64,000 nt of DNA, taken from Trachelipus rathkii. Lineage: Eukaryota > Arthropoda > Malacostraca > Isopoda > Trachelipodidae. This document shows positions 35,304-48,035 of this stretch, piece by piece; position 1 is the first letter of the stretch, and the number at the start of each line of letters is the position of its first letter. Location: assembly GCA_015478945.1 (NCBI GenBank), contig JABUQX010038774.1:1-64000 (forward strand). The letters run 5' to 3'. The translations under genes and the position numbers were made by a program. The notes below the pieces were generated by a model. That model did not search any database. It saw only the letters and a program-made list of their open reading frames with translations, and was not told the DNA's origin.

Positions 35304-37158
35304 ATCGGATACAATTTACGTAAGTGTTATCTTTGTTGTTTTTAGAATAGATGTCTTGTAAGCAAGCTTTCTTTCCTCAAGATAGTCGGATTTAGATACG
35401 TGAGAAATCTACGATCATCTTTATTCCTCAATTGTATTCTCTTGAGGTAAACTGATGCGTAATTCTTTTTTTTTGTTCCTGACCTTATGTCATACACTCT
35501 TCTTTGCTAAGTAATTTTTTTACATGTATATATATATTTTTTTAAAGGAACAGGGTACAGGACCCTTCTTGTGAACCCTTTTTGCTTCAGGATCAGAACA
35601 TTGGATCCTTGCCTGAACAAGTGCTTTTCTTTTAATTTTGGCACAGGGCTTTTCTTTTTTTGTTATTACACCTTTGGCTTTAGAAACGCTCTCACAACTG
35701 TCTTCATCACTTTAGCCACAACCCTTAATCATGCCCAAGGTATTTGAGAGTAATAAATATAATCATTTTGTCTTGTTTAAGTAAAATAAATACAATTATC
35801 TTGTCTTGTCTTAATTAAGTATAAATAAATACAAATATCTTGTCGTATTTAAGTAAAAGAAGTAAAGAGATATAAAAACAATGTCAAAAATTGTAACTTT
35901 GTTTTTTGAATACAAATATTTATTTTTACTTAAGAAGTTTGTGCTAAACTTTATTAATTAAGTGAATTGACTGTTAGCGCCTTAATTGATACTCTAAAAG
36001 TAAACTTCTAAAACAATATTAAAGTGTGAGTGAAATAAGAACAGTGATAAAACTACTCTAAGTCTATTAAAACTTAAAATTAAACTTACTTTATATTTTT
36101 TTACTCGGGTGTTGATTCACAAACTATTAAACATTTGTAAACATTATTTACTTATTCTGAGAGGAATAAATCTTATATGTTGTGATTATAGATCAAATTT
36201 TTTTTAGGTTTAAGAGTGTTTATGTATATAATTATCTAATTTCTGATAGCGATATCAGTACCTCAAAATTTCCAATATAAATAATTATATTTTGTAAAAC
36301 AAATTTACCGATTTCTGATAGCGATATCAGTCTCTCGAAATTTCCAATACGAACTATTTCAAAAAGGAGTTCGGAGTCAACGGCTTTAAAGAAATTTAAT
36401 ACTCTGTTTTGCTGGCCAAGCAAAACAATTAAAGGGGAGAAGGGAGTTAATATATATATATATAAAAATATATATATATATATTGGGGGTTCTGATGTGT
36501 TGCACATCTATTAATAAAACATGAATGTAATCTTATTTGAATATATTTATTACTTGTAATGCCTTGTATAATGAGAAATAATTAATTAAACTTAAAAAAA
36601 CAACACTTCTTTACCTGTCTTTCTTGTCTATTGGCACAATTTTGCAAGGTTAAATCAAAGACATTTCTTTATTAAGGTAATCACTTGGCTTTGCTTTTAC
36701 TGATTTATGATATCTCTAAAACATTTGATTGTGTGGCATTAATCCTTGAATATATATTTTTTTCATGTTACTGTCTGAATGTTGGAGCTGGAACCTTTTA
36801 TATTCTTTGAAGAACTGTTTTCTGATTGTCCTTGGTCACCTTAGCTTGATGTTATACCTTGCATGCGAATGAAGCACGAATAAAATTAGAAATAAGAATA
36901 GTTTAAGCACTTAAGCCAGACGAAGGTCATTGGAGTGGAAAAGGACGGTGAGTGTTCATGCAACAAAGTTTTTTTTTGCCTTTATTTTGTGGGGCACTAT
37001 CTTAGTAAATAATCTTTATACGATCTCGTGTTATTGAAACTGATTTTCTTCCATTGTTAGAACTTTTGTAAGTCACTACCGTAAAACAATTACACTTGCT
37101 TTTACTCCCTTGAAATCTGCATTCACTTTCACATTCCCGACAATTCTACAACACAAAA
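35304..37158 (+). mobile_element. 3' LTR of copy 2
   Basis: About 1,855 bp, nearly identical to the 5' LTR of the same copy. It ends ...CTACAACACAAAA and passes straight into the RNase H codons of an unrelated Gypsy pol (ATATCAATGAC...), so copy 2 appears inserted in that element. Confidence 0.87.
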
Positions 37159-37960
37159 ATATCAATGACTTTCAATAGAGCTCAACGAAATTATGGAGTC
37201 ATTGATAAGGAGTTGACTGCGTTGCGTTGGGAGTCAACTCCTTAAGACCATTTCTTCGAGGGGTGAAATTTATTATCTTCACTGACACATGCCTCATATA
37301 TTCTCCAAAACATACCTATTGATGGAAGATCGTGGCCCATGCACTATGGACGGAATTGTATGAATACGCATTGTTGACATCCCCCGTACTATCTGGAATC
37401 CAACGTATAGCGGATCCCTTTCACGTCCTGCATAGGCAGATGTCAATTAGAAACCAGTCCAACAGTGCGCATAGAAAGTGTTATCCCTACTGGATATTTC
37501 CAAATAGAAATAGCTGGAGGGGGAGATTCCCTTTTTAAGTGTTTTTCCGTGTTTTTGTACAATACTGTAGACAGACATCTTGAAGTAAGGGAAGTCATCG
37601 CCAAAGAATTACAGAGCCATCCTGTTAAATATAAGTTGCTGGGGAAACAGATGAAGAAAAAGCCTTAGACTCTTGATGTTCCCTGGTCAATTGCCTATTC
37701 CCGAGGTTGTTACTGCCCCTCTTTTTAAAACGGAAAAAAAAAATTTTGGTTCAATACGCCAGTCTATACTTATAATCAAGAATCACCACTGATACATGGT
37801 GCTCAACATTCAATAACCATGTCATATTAATGCTTGAGCATCATTATATTATTTTAATGGAAACGGAGATCCCGCTCACCTCCGAGATGGAAATTGATCT
37901 CAGCGTCATTCATGAAGTTTCAAGTACTTATTCTTCGAACTTGAAAATAAAGAAAAAGTG
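37159..37960 (+). pseudogene. Pol fragment of a second Gypsy lineage (RNase H to OTU-like)
   Basis: The reading starts in RNase H (ISMTFNRAQRNYGVIDKE) and, over several frameshifts, passes through a segment matching PFLRGVKFIIFTD and then an OTU-like start GGGDSLFKCFSVFLYNT (about 37,515-37,570), followed by a PGQLPIPEVVTA-like stretch. It parallels copy 1 Pol but is clearly a different lineage. The mirror copy at 50,510-51,346 extends 16 bases further into the RNase H (KPIAFIS). It was probably the target into which copies 2 and 3 inserted. Confidence 0.75.
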
Positions 37961-39252
37961 ATAAATTTAAAATAACATTTTTTTCATATATATCTAATAC
38001 TCCCTTGGTGTCCTTGTACTCAGATTTGGACCTACTGTCCTCTGCACGTCCCTTCTTCTGAACCTCTCTGACTTCTTTATTTCCGTTCACACTTTCCTAT
38101 CTCTCCTATCTGATAAAAGTATGCCTGTGCGTTGTAATTTTAAGTAAAACTATTAAACTACTAGATAGATAGTTAAAACTGTCGGACCAAAACTAAAAGC
38201 TACTTATTTAGGATAGAACTAGTCAGAGATGCGCTATATAAGGTATTTCTCTACTTTTATAAATCTCTATCGATACCACATTCGATATTACAAATAAACT
38301 AAACTTTTATGAGCATGAAAACTGGAGTTATAAAAATTTCCAATAGTTTACTAATTAGTTTTTTGCGGTACGACGAATGACAAGCTACATATTCTTTCTT
38401 TCCATATATATATTTTATATGAATATATTAGAAGTCTTTGCGTAGAAGTCATGGATCAAACAAAAAAACTTTGTCAAAATTTTTGTCAATTTATATTCAG
38501 TGTGTTAAGGAAAGAGAAAGGGACTCATAGTAGACTTTCTTCCACCGCCGAAGTAAAAATGAATAATTTATATAAAATATATATTTCAATGAAAGTATTG
38601 AAAAGAAAATGGGATCTAAAACTAATACCAACAGAGGAAATACTCATGTAGAATGGAGAAGAAACAGGTACTCGAAATGAATTGAAAAATTTAATAGTTG
38701 CGCCACTTTATTTTTTATTGTATATTTTTGCATTAATATTATTGTACTATACCATTGCTCCGTTCGTTTTATTTTTGTATTTGATAAAGAAAAGAGTAAA
38801 GAAAATCTGTATTCCTATCTAAGATTTTGTAATAGTAATTTTTGTAGGTTACATTATAATTATATTTTAAGGTAGTTATATTGAAATAAAGTCTATAATA
38901 TTAGTGAAATTTTGTGAGATGATATGTACTATTATTGAAATTATATTCCATTATTGTTGCTATTACTATTGAAAATTATGAAAGTTATTGCTATATGTTA
39001 ATGTATTGATAGATGTGTAAGGTAAAAAATTTTAATAACTAGTATTTGTTTTTGAATTAGGCTACCGGTATATTGATTTTATGGAATTATACTCTATTCA
39101 TTGGAATGTGTCAATTTTGTTTGAAAAAATTGTAAAGAAATATTTATTTTATATTTTGTTGAATTACGTCTTTGTTTATTCTGTTTATTTTTGTGATTTT
39201 TATAAAAAAAAATATGTATGGGATAGACGATAAGCACCACCATATAACATTG
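37961..39252. other. AT-rich DNA, no supported gene
   Basis: Short AT-rich frames only. The stretch is mirrored with many indels at 49,200-50,510 as part of the large inverted repeat. Confidence 0.5.
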
Positions 39253-40370
39253 TTATTAAGGATGTACCGATACCGAGAAAAGAGGCGATTACCGATCTCT
39301 ATTTTTGTGCCAATACTGAACCGATACTTAGATATATAGCATAAATACGACAGTATGGAAGATAGAATATTTTTGTACTGCTAGGCAATCAGATTTATTT
39401 TCCTGTACAGACAATAACTAGTCATTTAGGTTCATATCTGGTTGTGCCCAAGTATAAGTATTTTATAAAAAATAGGAATCTTAAGGATCTATATTACATA
39501 TAATTTCAAAAACCTTTTTATTTTTGTGTTTATTCAAAAAATATTCCATTTCATTTTCCACGTAAGTATTTACGAACTTAGCTACTTAGCTTTAGTTTAA
39601 CAAATGATTACAAGTACAAGAAGATTCAACCTAGCCTATAATATAAAGATAATAAAATAATGAAAGAAGAGACCTCAATTAATAACTGAAGACAAAATAA
39701 AAAACGCTATAACTCAAACATGACATAAAAATATACTCCTTTAAGATGAAATAAGTATAGATTAATTTAATATCAATTCAAAATTCTCAAATTGTGAAAA
39801 CATTAAGCTTCACTAGTATCTGGCAAGATCCTGTTCCTTTTTGCATTCTCACCTACACTAAAATATGCTCGCTCTCGACGATGAGAGAGGGGCTGATATT
39901 TTTGCTGCAACACGAAATAATGGAACCTTGGCCCCATTTTCATGCCACCGCAAAAGGATTTTTTTCTGTAGGCAGCATCTCATGTTTCGTAGAGCCCTCA
40001 TCTCTTCACAGATTGCAAATTGAATTATCTTTGCTTGATGACTATCTCTTCAGTTTTGTCGATGAGGTTCCTGGTGTGATTTCTTTGAAGGTGAATGAGA
40101 TGTCAATGCAATTTCGCCATGAACTTATCAAGTCTAACATATCCAAATACTCTTCATCTTCAGTAGGTTATTTGCTGAAAAACCACCATCCGTCACTATC
40201 AGTGCTGTGGCCAGGGTTGCTGATAAGGCGACTTCTTCCACTTCTGTGATCTTTTTTGTCAGGCAGCAAGCTACCTCGTTGCTTTACAATGCATTCTAGG
40301 TAGGATCACATCGAGTGCATTCTTGTGGTTTCAGTAGCTTAATGATTGGTATAGAACCTATTTTATTATT
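39253..40370 (-). pseudogene. hAT transposase 3' portion with terminal repeat
   Basis: The minus strand, read across frameshifts, ends in a segment typical of the hAT C-terminal dimerisation domain: SSRAS-F near 39,870, then RILPDTSEALM-like residues near 39,800. Outside it, AAGGATGTACCGATACCGA (from 39,253) has the style of hAT terminal repeats. The mirror copy at 48,036-49,195 reads the same way on the plus strand. The 5' part is cut off by the LINE insertion at 40,371. The plus-strand open frame at 39794-40249 is a shadow of this. Confidence 0.65.
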
Positions 40371-41095
40371 TTTACAGTGTCACCACCGCTCAAAGACAGA
40401 TGACTATCACATGAGGGTGTGAACGCCTCAAAAAGTTCATTAGTAGAGCAAATTACGCAGATGAACATAGACCGCAGCCTTTAAAGTGAGGGAGATTAAA
40501 TGAGTAGGAAACACAGAGAAAGTGGAAGAGAATTCCACAAACAAGGTGGCAGAAAGAAGGAACACCAGCAGCGAACTAGGTATGGAGTTAATAAATCAAC
40601 AAAACTCATGGTGCCGACCAGCTGTTACCCTTGGCTATGAGGGCGTCGTAAAGTTGGTGATACGCGAGTGATAGTTCCCTTGAGTACTTGCCGCTACGGT
40701 ACCTGTAGAAAAAGATATAAAACACCAACATCACGATCCGCCAAAGATAGAGGGGTCAGTGAACTAAGAAAGTAAGGAAGTTATAAGCCCTTGGCTTGCC
40801 CGACCCTATCCAAAGTCCGGTAAAAACCGAGCCCCCTCCCGATATGAAGCGCAGAGACTCCTAATAGGCTGATGAGACCCTTGTCATTAGCTGGATAACT
40901 GAGAAGAGAAAAAGTCTCGCAATCTAAACAGATCTCCCAGTTTCTTGCCGCCCTAGCAACCGTGTGATGTGAGGTTCCAAGACATTTTTTTTGTTATGTT
41001 AAGGCAAGGAGTTTATATTTAACAGGAGAACGAGTAAGAACCGTCAAATAGAGAGGGAGATTTGTAGTAGCTGGGTTTTTAAAGAAAACAGTACT
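40371..41095 (-). pseudogene. LINE 3' fragment inserted in the hAT element
   Basis: Same family as 7491-9400. The minus strand starts beyond the RT core, and the 3' end GTGGTGACACTG is followed by an A-rich tail. The 1:1 match with 7500-8250 includes AAAGTGAGGAGATTAAAT and GGCGTCGTAAAG. Frames are destroyed by indels. Only about 0.7 kb is present, which is typical of 5' truncation. Confidence 0.8.
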
Positions 41096-41720
41096 AGTTG
41101 CTAAATCACGGGGCCTAACTTGGTCCGATTCACCGCCAAAAAATTGAGATGGGGTGATGACAAGACGACCATTGTTATTGTCTATTTTATGTATTAGATT
41201 GACATTTTTTTTACGCATAGCTAACTTTAATATATAAAGTTACTTATCATAAGTAATAAAAAATATAAGTGAAATTATATGAAAAATAGTAAAATTCCAA
41301 AAAGTGCAAAATTTGTCCCATGAGAGGGGTGAATTGGGCCACCGCACCATTTTTAATCTTATTTTATGTATCATTATGGACATTTATTACTTATTACTAT
41401 TTTAATATGATAAATAAAATAATTTTAAGCAATAAAATATAAATTGAATTTATACATAAAGAGAATTTAAACAGATGGCCCAATCCCCCCCTCAATGGTG
41501 GCCATTCACCCTCCAAGGGATCCTGAATGAGCTTTATTTAAATTTTAATAAAACTATTATTATAATTATATTATTTTTTTGTGTGCTATGACCTACTATA
41601 GGCCTTGAGTTTCAAAAAAAAAAATCTAGAAAAGTACGACACTCGAAAGTCCGGAGACGAAGTTTATACCTAAAGTGTCCAAGTCACCCCGTCTATGTAG
41701 AATTTACAAATCTTATAACC
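41096..41720. repeat. Unidentified interspersed repeat with GGTGAAYCGGACC-type ends
   Basis: Outer units are the complement of GGTGAATCGGACCAAGTTAGG (41,110-41,135) and of GGGTGACTTGGACACTTTAGG (41,670-41,695). Internal units GGGGTGAATTGGGCC and its inverse lie at 41,330 and 41,465. Related copies are at 46,700-47,330 and 63,700-64,000. I cannot assign it to a known class. Confidence 0.6.
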
Positions 41721-42617
41721 TGAACTAGGAGTCCAAAACGACACGAGCCCCACTAAATTCTTTTTTATAAGAAGCCTTCATGAGAAAATTTAACTTGAGA
41801 GGGCTGTTCTTTTTTCAAGAGACTTGAATATTTTTTTTTATGCTTCATTATTATTTTTTAGATTAAACTATTGATTTAAAAAAAAAAAAGAATTGGTAAT
41901 AGTAGCTCAAAGGGGCTTGCACCCAATTTTTTATAAAAATATGAAATGAAGAATAGTGAAAACGAAAATCGGCTGTCTCTTTATGGAAAAAAGTTACAGC
42001 CTCTCAGTTGTTAAAACACCCATAGATTTTTCATTTTTGATCCATCATGGTTAGGTTTCATTTCGTTTATCAGATATGTTAAGTTTGTAGGTATACACAG
42101 AGAAAATCTATGAAGAATTAACAATAATCTATCATAACGAACTATGATGGCTCTAAATATGAGCAGCAAGGCCACTAATTTTTTTTATAAGCTAAGAAAG
42201 CCTATGGGAAAGCTAACTTTTTTTCTAGTCTTAAAGGATTTTTGTTTTTAAGCTATATATATTTTTTTTTTATGAGTATGTAATGTGTAAATTTAAAAAA
42301 AAAAAAATTTATAAAAAATCCTATGGGAAATTCCAATTTTGAAAGCTGTTACTTTTTTTTGGAAATATTTGTTTAATGTGATAACTTTACTTCACTATTG
42401 TATTGAAAACTATAACTTTCTAATTTACAGACATGTACTCAAATATTTTAGAAGTTTTTGGTTTAGTTTAGTTTGAGGTGAATAAACGTTACGTACACTA
42501 TTACAGAAAACATTACGGTTGTTGATGTACTAATGTGAGAACCATGTACTAACATGTTATAAAACTATAAACTTTAATATACAAAATGGTAGCAAAAAAA
42601 TTCTTTAAAGTTGTATT
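41721..42617. repeat. Degenerate tandem repeats, no gene
   Basis: Units containing GTTACAGCCTCTCA, CCCATAG and GCCACTAATTTTTT-type runs recur roughly every 200-250 bp with heavy divergence. A mirrored version lies at 45,800-46,700. Confidence 0.5.
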
Positions 42618-43586
42618 TAAAGCGTTTTCCGTTTTTGCATTGTGCTTAACCGGATAGAGAATAATTCCAGTTTAGACGACTTTCTTGCGCATAATCGATC
42701 GATGTTTACAAAAATTTGATCAGCTGTTTCTAGTGGAGCACGTGGTTTTGGAAATAAAAACAAAAAAAGGAATACAAATAAACAAATGGTTTTATTCGAC
42801 AAATGAAAATAATTGATCTAACTAATGTGATGTGAGGCTTCGATTGTGGAGAAATTAGAATTAGAAGCTAATTCATGATGAAACATTTCAAATCAACGAA
42901 CTACACGGCCCGCAATCTTATTTGTTTTACATTTTTCGTAAGAATTTTAGTAAAGGCGTTTTCGATTTGCACTTTTGTAGCGAAAGTTTAGAAAATGCAA
43001 TAAGCATTCGTTTTGTCAATTTTGCACAAATTATAAAATTGATAACGAAACGTTTAAGTAAATTTCCCTAATTGCTGTTGAGGTTGCCTTCCCCGTGCTA
43101 CCGAATTTTAGGAAAATGCTAACGAAAAAATTAACAAATAAGATTGCGGCGTATTAGTTCGTTGATTTGAATGAATGTGTCATTCATAGATGAGCTAAAT
43201 TCTAATTCTTCCAAATTGATAAACTACATCACTATAGCTGATCAATTATTTGTAAAAAAACCAATCTATATCTTGTTTTATTTTTGTTTATTCCAAAACC
43301 ATGTGCTCCATTAGAACATGTGATCAAATTTTGTAAGCAATGCGGTCGATTAGGCTCCGAAATTCTGCTAAAACTGGATTAGCATTTCTTATCCACCGTT
43401 AGCACAAATCAAAAAACGAAAACGCTTAAAATTCGTACACGGAAAACAGAGCACCTAAAGAATTTTAGGAAATTACAACAGTTTGTTAGCATTTTACTAA
43501 TTTGTGCTAAAATTTGACAAACGAACGACGTTTTGCATTTCCTAAATTTCGTTAGCAAAAGTGCCAAATCGAAACGCCTTTTAATT
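42618..43586. mobile_element. Fold-back (palindromic) repeat element
   Basis: The ends AAAGCGTTTTCCGTTTTTGCA (42,619-42,639) and the inverse of TGCCAAATCGAAACGCCTTTT (43,562-43,582) form imperfect terminal inverted repeats. The two halves are inverted copies of each other: CACGTGGTTTTGGAATAA-like and AATTGATC-like blocks are mirrored about 43,070. No coding. A second copy is at 44,836-45,800. Confidence 0.65.
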
Positions 43587-44835
43587 TACTATTATCGATA
43601 TACAGATTTTTTTAACGATTTTGAACGATTTTATATGCTATATATAATATTTACAGTATAAATATATATAATATATATGAAGGGAGAGAAACAAATCGCA
43701 AATGATATGATACATGTCTTGATAGATATATTAATATTAAAACACTATGAATAAAGAGTAAAATACTGGACAACAAGAAATGGTAATAGAAGTCGAATGG
43801 GTTTAGTTAATCGTAAAACATATCTACGATGGTAGTAACTCTCTTCGTAGACGATTACTGTGCCTAGCGTCTGGAATATCCCTCATCACGCTCTCCAACA
43901 ATAGTCGCCCATCATATTGATATCCCACTTGCCCTGGTAACGTCCTTACATGAACTTTAGATCTTGATGGAAGGTTCACCCTGCTCAATGCATAAACATC
44001 GCTAGGTATCCGGAAATTTTAGGAAGAATGTATGTAGTGCACACTTATACTCATTCTCATCCATGAGAATGTAAAAATGTCTGCAGTTCCTGTACAGATA
44101 TTAGTGTTCTTAGCCGTTCTCTGGCTTTCCTGTTCCCCCAGAAATTCTGAGTACGAGAAGAAAAATCTGGATATTGATGACCCACAAATCGGACACCTAC
44201 CGTAGATGCTGCCGTTGCTACAACAGCATATGGAAGTGTTGTAGAGGCAAGATGCGTGAATCTTTTTCAGATGTGCACAAAGTTTTCGGGGGAACAGGAA
44301 AGCCGAGAAGCTCTAACACTAACATTGTACAGGAACTGCTAGACAATTTCATCCCATGATGTAAAGAGTATAAAGTGCACTACTATACATTCTCACCTAG
44401 AGAAAATTTCCGGATTAACAATAGGGAGTTATGATGACGCAAAGGTGAACGCTTCCAAGTCAACGATCTACAGTCAATGGAAGGGACGTTACCAGGGAAG
44501 TGGGAATCAATAGTGATGGCCGACCTATTGTTGAGCTTGATGAGGGTATATGCCAGCTCCACACACGTAGATCGTCTACGAGAGAAATGAATCGTAGGTC
44601 ATGTTTTACATAACAAACTCCATGCTTCATACTTACATGCATTCCGTTGTCCCATTTTACTCTTTATTCATAGTTGTTTAATATGTTTAACATATATCGA
44701 TCAAAGTCATATCATATCATTGCGATTTGGTTCTGAGTCCTCATATAAGTATATAATATATTTATACTGTATATATTTATACCGTGATATCGTTCAAAAT
44801 CGTTTAAAAAAAATTGTAATACGATAAAGTATAGA
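43587..44835. repeat. Centre of the large inverted repeat
   Basis: Arms converge on about 44,231. TACAACA (44,219-44,225) pairs with TGTTGTA (44,237-44,243), and GGCTTTCCTGTTCCCCC (about 44,123-44,139) mirrors GGGGGAACAGGAAAGCC (about 44,288-44,304). The spacer is only about 11 bases. No supported gene. Confidence 0.8.
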
Positions 44836-45800
44836 GTAAAGGCTGTTTCGATTTTGCACCTTTTGCCTAACGTAAATGTAGAAAAATGCTAACAGAGTCG
44901 TTCGTTATGTCATTTTAGCAGCATATTATAAAATGCTAAACGAAACGTTAGTGATTCCTAATCTGTTAGGTTGCTCTTTTCCGTGCTTACCGACTTTAGC
45001 CGTTTTCGTTTTGCATTTGTTCTTACGAAGGATAAGAAATGCTAATCCATTTTTAGCACGAATTTCGGGCATAATCGACGGATTGTTTACAAAAATTTTG
45101 ATCAGATAGTATCGTAATGAGCACATGGTTTGTGGAATAAACAAAAATAAAAAAATAACAAATGGTTTTATTATTACAGAATAATTGATCAGCTTAATTG
45201 TGATGGAGTTTATCGATATGGAAGAAATTAGATTTAAAGCTAAATTTCATGAATGAACAGTCATCAAATCAACGAACTAACTACGCGCAATCCTTATGTG
45301 TTTACATTTTTCGTTAGCATTTCCCTAAAATCGTAAGCCGGAAAGAGCACCTAACAGAAGTTAGGATAATTACTAAACGTTTCGTTAACATTTTACTAAA
45401 TGTGTGCCAAAATTTGAACAAAGCGAATGACTTTTAGCCATTTTCTAAATGTTTTCGCGAAGCAAAAGTGCAAAATCGAAAAACGCCTTTAGGAAAATGC
45501 TAACGAAAAAATGGTAACAAATAGCATGCGGCGTAGTAGTTCGTTGATTTGATGAATGGTTCATTCATGAAATTAGCTTAATCTAATGTCTTCCCAAATC
45601 GATAGCCTCCATCACAATAAGTGATCAATTATTTCATGTGTAATAAAAACCATTTGTTTTTTTTATTTTTGTTTATTCGTTATTGTCACGTGCTCCACTA
45701 GAACAGCTGATCAAAATTTTGTAAACAATCGGTCGATTATGCCAGAACTTCGTAACTGGATTATTTCTTTCCAGCGTAGCACAATGCAAAAACGAAAGCG
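44836..45800. mobile_element. Fold-back repeat element, mirrored copy
   Basis: Inverted counterpart of 42,618-43,586, with ends AAAGGCTGTTTCGATTTTGCA and the inverse of ATGCAAAAACGAAAGCG. Numerous small indels distinguish the two. Confidence 0.65.
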
Positions 45801-47330
45801 GTAATAATCTTTAAAGAATTTTTTGATACCAGTTTTTGTAAATTAAAAGTTATAGTTTTAATACAATAATTACGTAATGGTCTCTCACATTAGCTACATA
45901 ACCACCGTTATAGTTTAATGGGATGACACCCCTACTGCTCTACAAATCAAACAAACTATAACCAAAACTTCTAGAAATTATTTGATATCCATTTTCTTAA
46001 ATTAAAAGTTTATAGTTTAATACAATTAGGTTAAGTAAAGTATTCACAATAAAAAACATTACGCAAAAAAAAAAGTTACCAGCCTTCAAAATTGGAAATT
46101 TTCCCATCAGATTTATATAAATTTTTTTTTTTTAAATTACATGAATATACCTATAATAAATGAACATGAGTCTTAAAAAAGCTAAGAATTTTCTCCTTAG
46201 AAAAAAAAAGTTACAGCCTATCATAAAGTTTAAGATTTTCCTATACCTTATAAAAAAATAGTGGCCTGGGCTCATGTAGAGCCCATCATAGTTCAGGTTA
46301 GTGAAAGTTGTTATTCTTCATAGATTTCTCTGTGTATGCCTAACAAACTTAACATAATCTGAACTAAAGGGCCTGAAATGAGACTTAACCATGATGGATC
46401 AAAAATGAATAAGTCTATGAGTTTTAAACTTGAGAGGCTGTAACTTTTTTCATAAAGAGACAGCCGATTTTCGCTTCACTATTCTTCATTTTATGTTCAT
46501 ATAAAATTTGGGGTGACACCCTCGGCTACTATAACCATTTCTTTTTTTTTAAATCATAGGATATTCTAAAAAAATAATGAAGCATTAAAAAAACAATTAT
46601 CAAGTCTTTAGAAAAAAAGTTAAAGCTCTCAAAGTTAAAATTTCTCATAGCTTTCTTATAAAAAAATAGTGGCCTCGTGTCGTTTAGGACCCGTAGTTCA
46701 GGTTTAAAAGATTGTTGTATAGGCGTCGGGCGGGTGATTGACACTGGATAACTCGTCTCCGGACTTTCCCTATTACACTTTTTAGATTTTTTTTCTAAAA
46801 TAGGCCATAGTAGGTCATAACCACACAAAAAAATAATAATGTATTCTAATAATAATACATTTTAGTAAAATTTAAATAAAGCGTTCATTCAGAACTCAAC
46901 CTTGAGGGTGAATCACACTATTTGAGAAGGTGAATTGGGCATCGTTTATAATTCTCTTTATTTACAAATGTCAATTTTATATTTTAATTTTTGCTTAATA
47001 TAATACAGTAATTAATTATCATATAAAATAGTAATAAGAATTAAAATATCAATAATGGATACGATAAAATAAGATAAAAATGTGGTGGCCAATTTCACCC
47101 CTCTCATGGGACAAATTTTGAAATTTTTGGAATTTATATTTTTCATATAAATTTCACTTTATTAATTAACCACAATTATTATATATTAAAGTTAGCTATC
47201 TAAAAAGAAATGTCAATAATAATACATAAAAAGAATAACAATGGTTCACCCCATCATCAATTTTATGGGGCGGTTGAATCGGACCAAGTTAGGCCTCCGT
47301 CTTTAGCCACTAGTACTGTTGAACAAAATT
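45801..47330. repeat. Mirrored tandem repeats and GGTGAAYCGGACC repeat
   Basis: Inverse of 41,096-42,617. GGGGCGGTTGAATCGGACCAAGTTAGGCC-type end at about 47,265-47,303 and AGGGTGAATCACAC at 46,904. No gene. Confidence 0.6.
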
Positions 47331-48035
47331 AACCAACGACTACAAATCTCTCCTTTGACGTTCTCTCGTCTCTCCGTTAACAAATATCAATCCTGGCCTT
47401 AAACAATAAACAAAAAAAATGTCTTGGAAACCTACATCACAACGGGGTTGCTAGAGCGGCATCAAAGAAACTGGAGATCTGTTTAGATTGCGAGACCTTT
47501 TCCTCTTCTCAGTTTACTCGACTATACAAGGGTCTCATCAGGCCTTGTATAGAGACTGCTCTTATATCTGGAGGGGGCTCTGGTTTGTACCCGGCTTTTG
47601 GGATAGGGTCCGATGTCAAAGGCCAAAAGGCTAAAACGGCTCCTTACTCTTCTAGTTCACTTGACCCAAATCTATCTTTGCGCGTGATGTTGGTGTTATA
47701 TCTGGTCTACCGTACCGTAGCGGAAAACGTGCTTCAGGAACTTCCACGTCGCGGTACACAACTTTACGAGCCTCATATAAAGGCGTAACTGTGTCCGGCA
47801 CATGAGTTTGTGTTTGAAAAGTATTCAACTGTCCATATCTAGTTCGCTGTGTGCTATCCTTCTTTCCTGCACCTCTGTTCTGTGGAAATTTCTCTTCCAT
47901 CCTCTGTGTTTCCTACTCAATTTAATTCCCCACTGTTAAGCCTGCGTCTATGTCTCTGCGTAATTTGCGTTATCATAATTGTTGGAGGCGTTCAACACCC
48001 GCCTCCCTTGATACGTTTCCTGTCTGAGCGGTGGT
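47331..48035 (+). pseudogene. LINE 3' fragment, mirrored copy
   Basis: Inverse of 40,371-41,095. It reads on the plus strand across frames with a TRLYKGLIRPCIE-type segment (about 47,510-47,560) and ends GTGGTGACAACTG followed by an A-rich tail at 48,042-48,062. Confidence 0.8.

Noticed and set aside
39794..40249. 151-aa plus-strand frame as a host gene
   Set aside because: The opposite strand, across frameshifts, matches the hAT C-terminal domain, so this is an antisense shadow.
42618..45800. CRISPR-like array of spaced repeats
   Set aside because: Repeats are inverted, unevenly spaced and diverged, and the context is eukaryotic.
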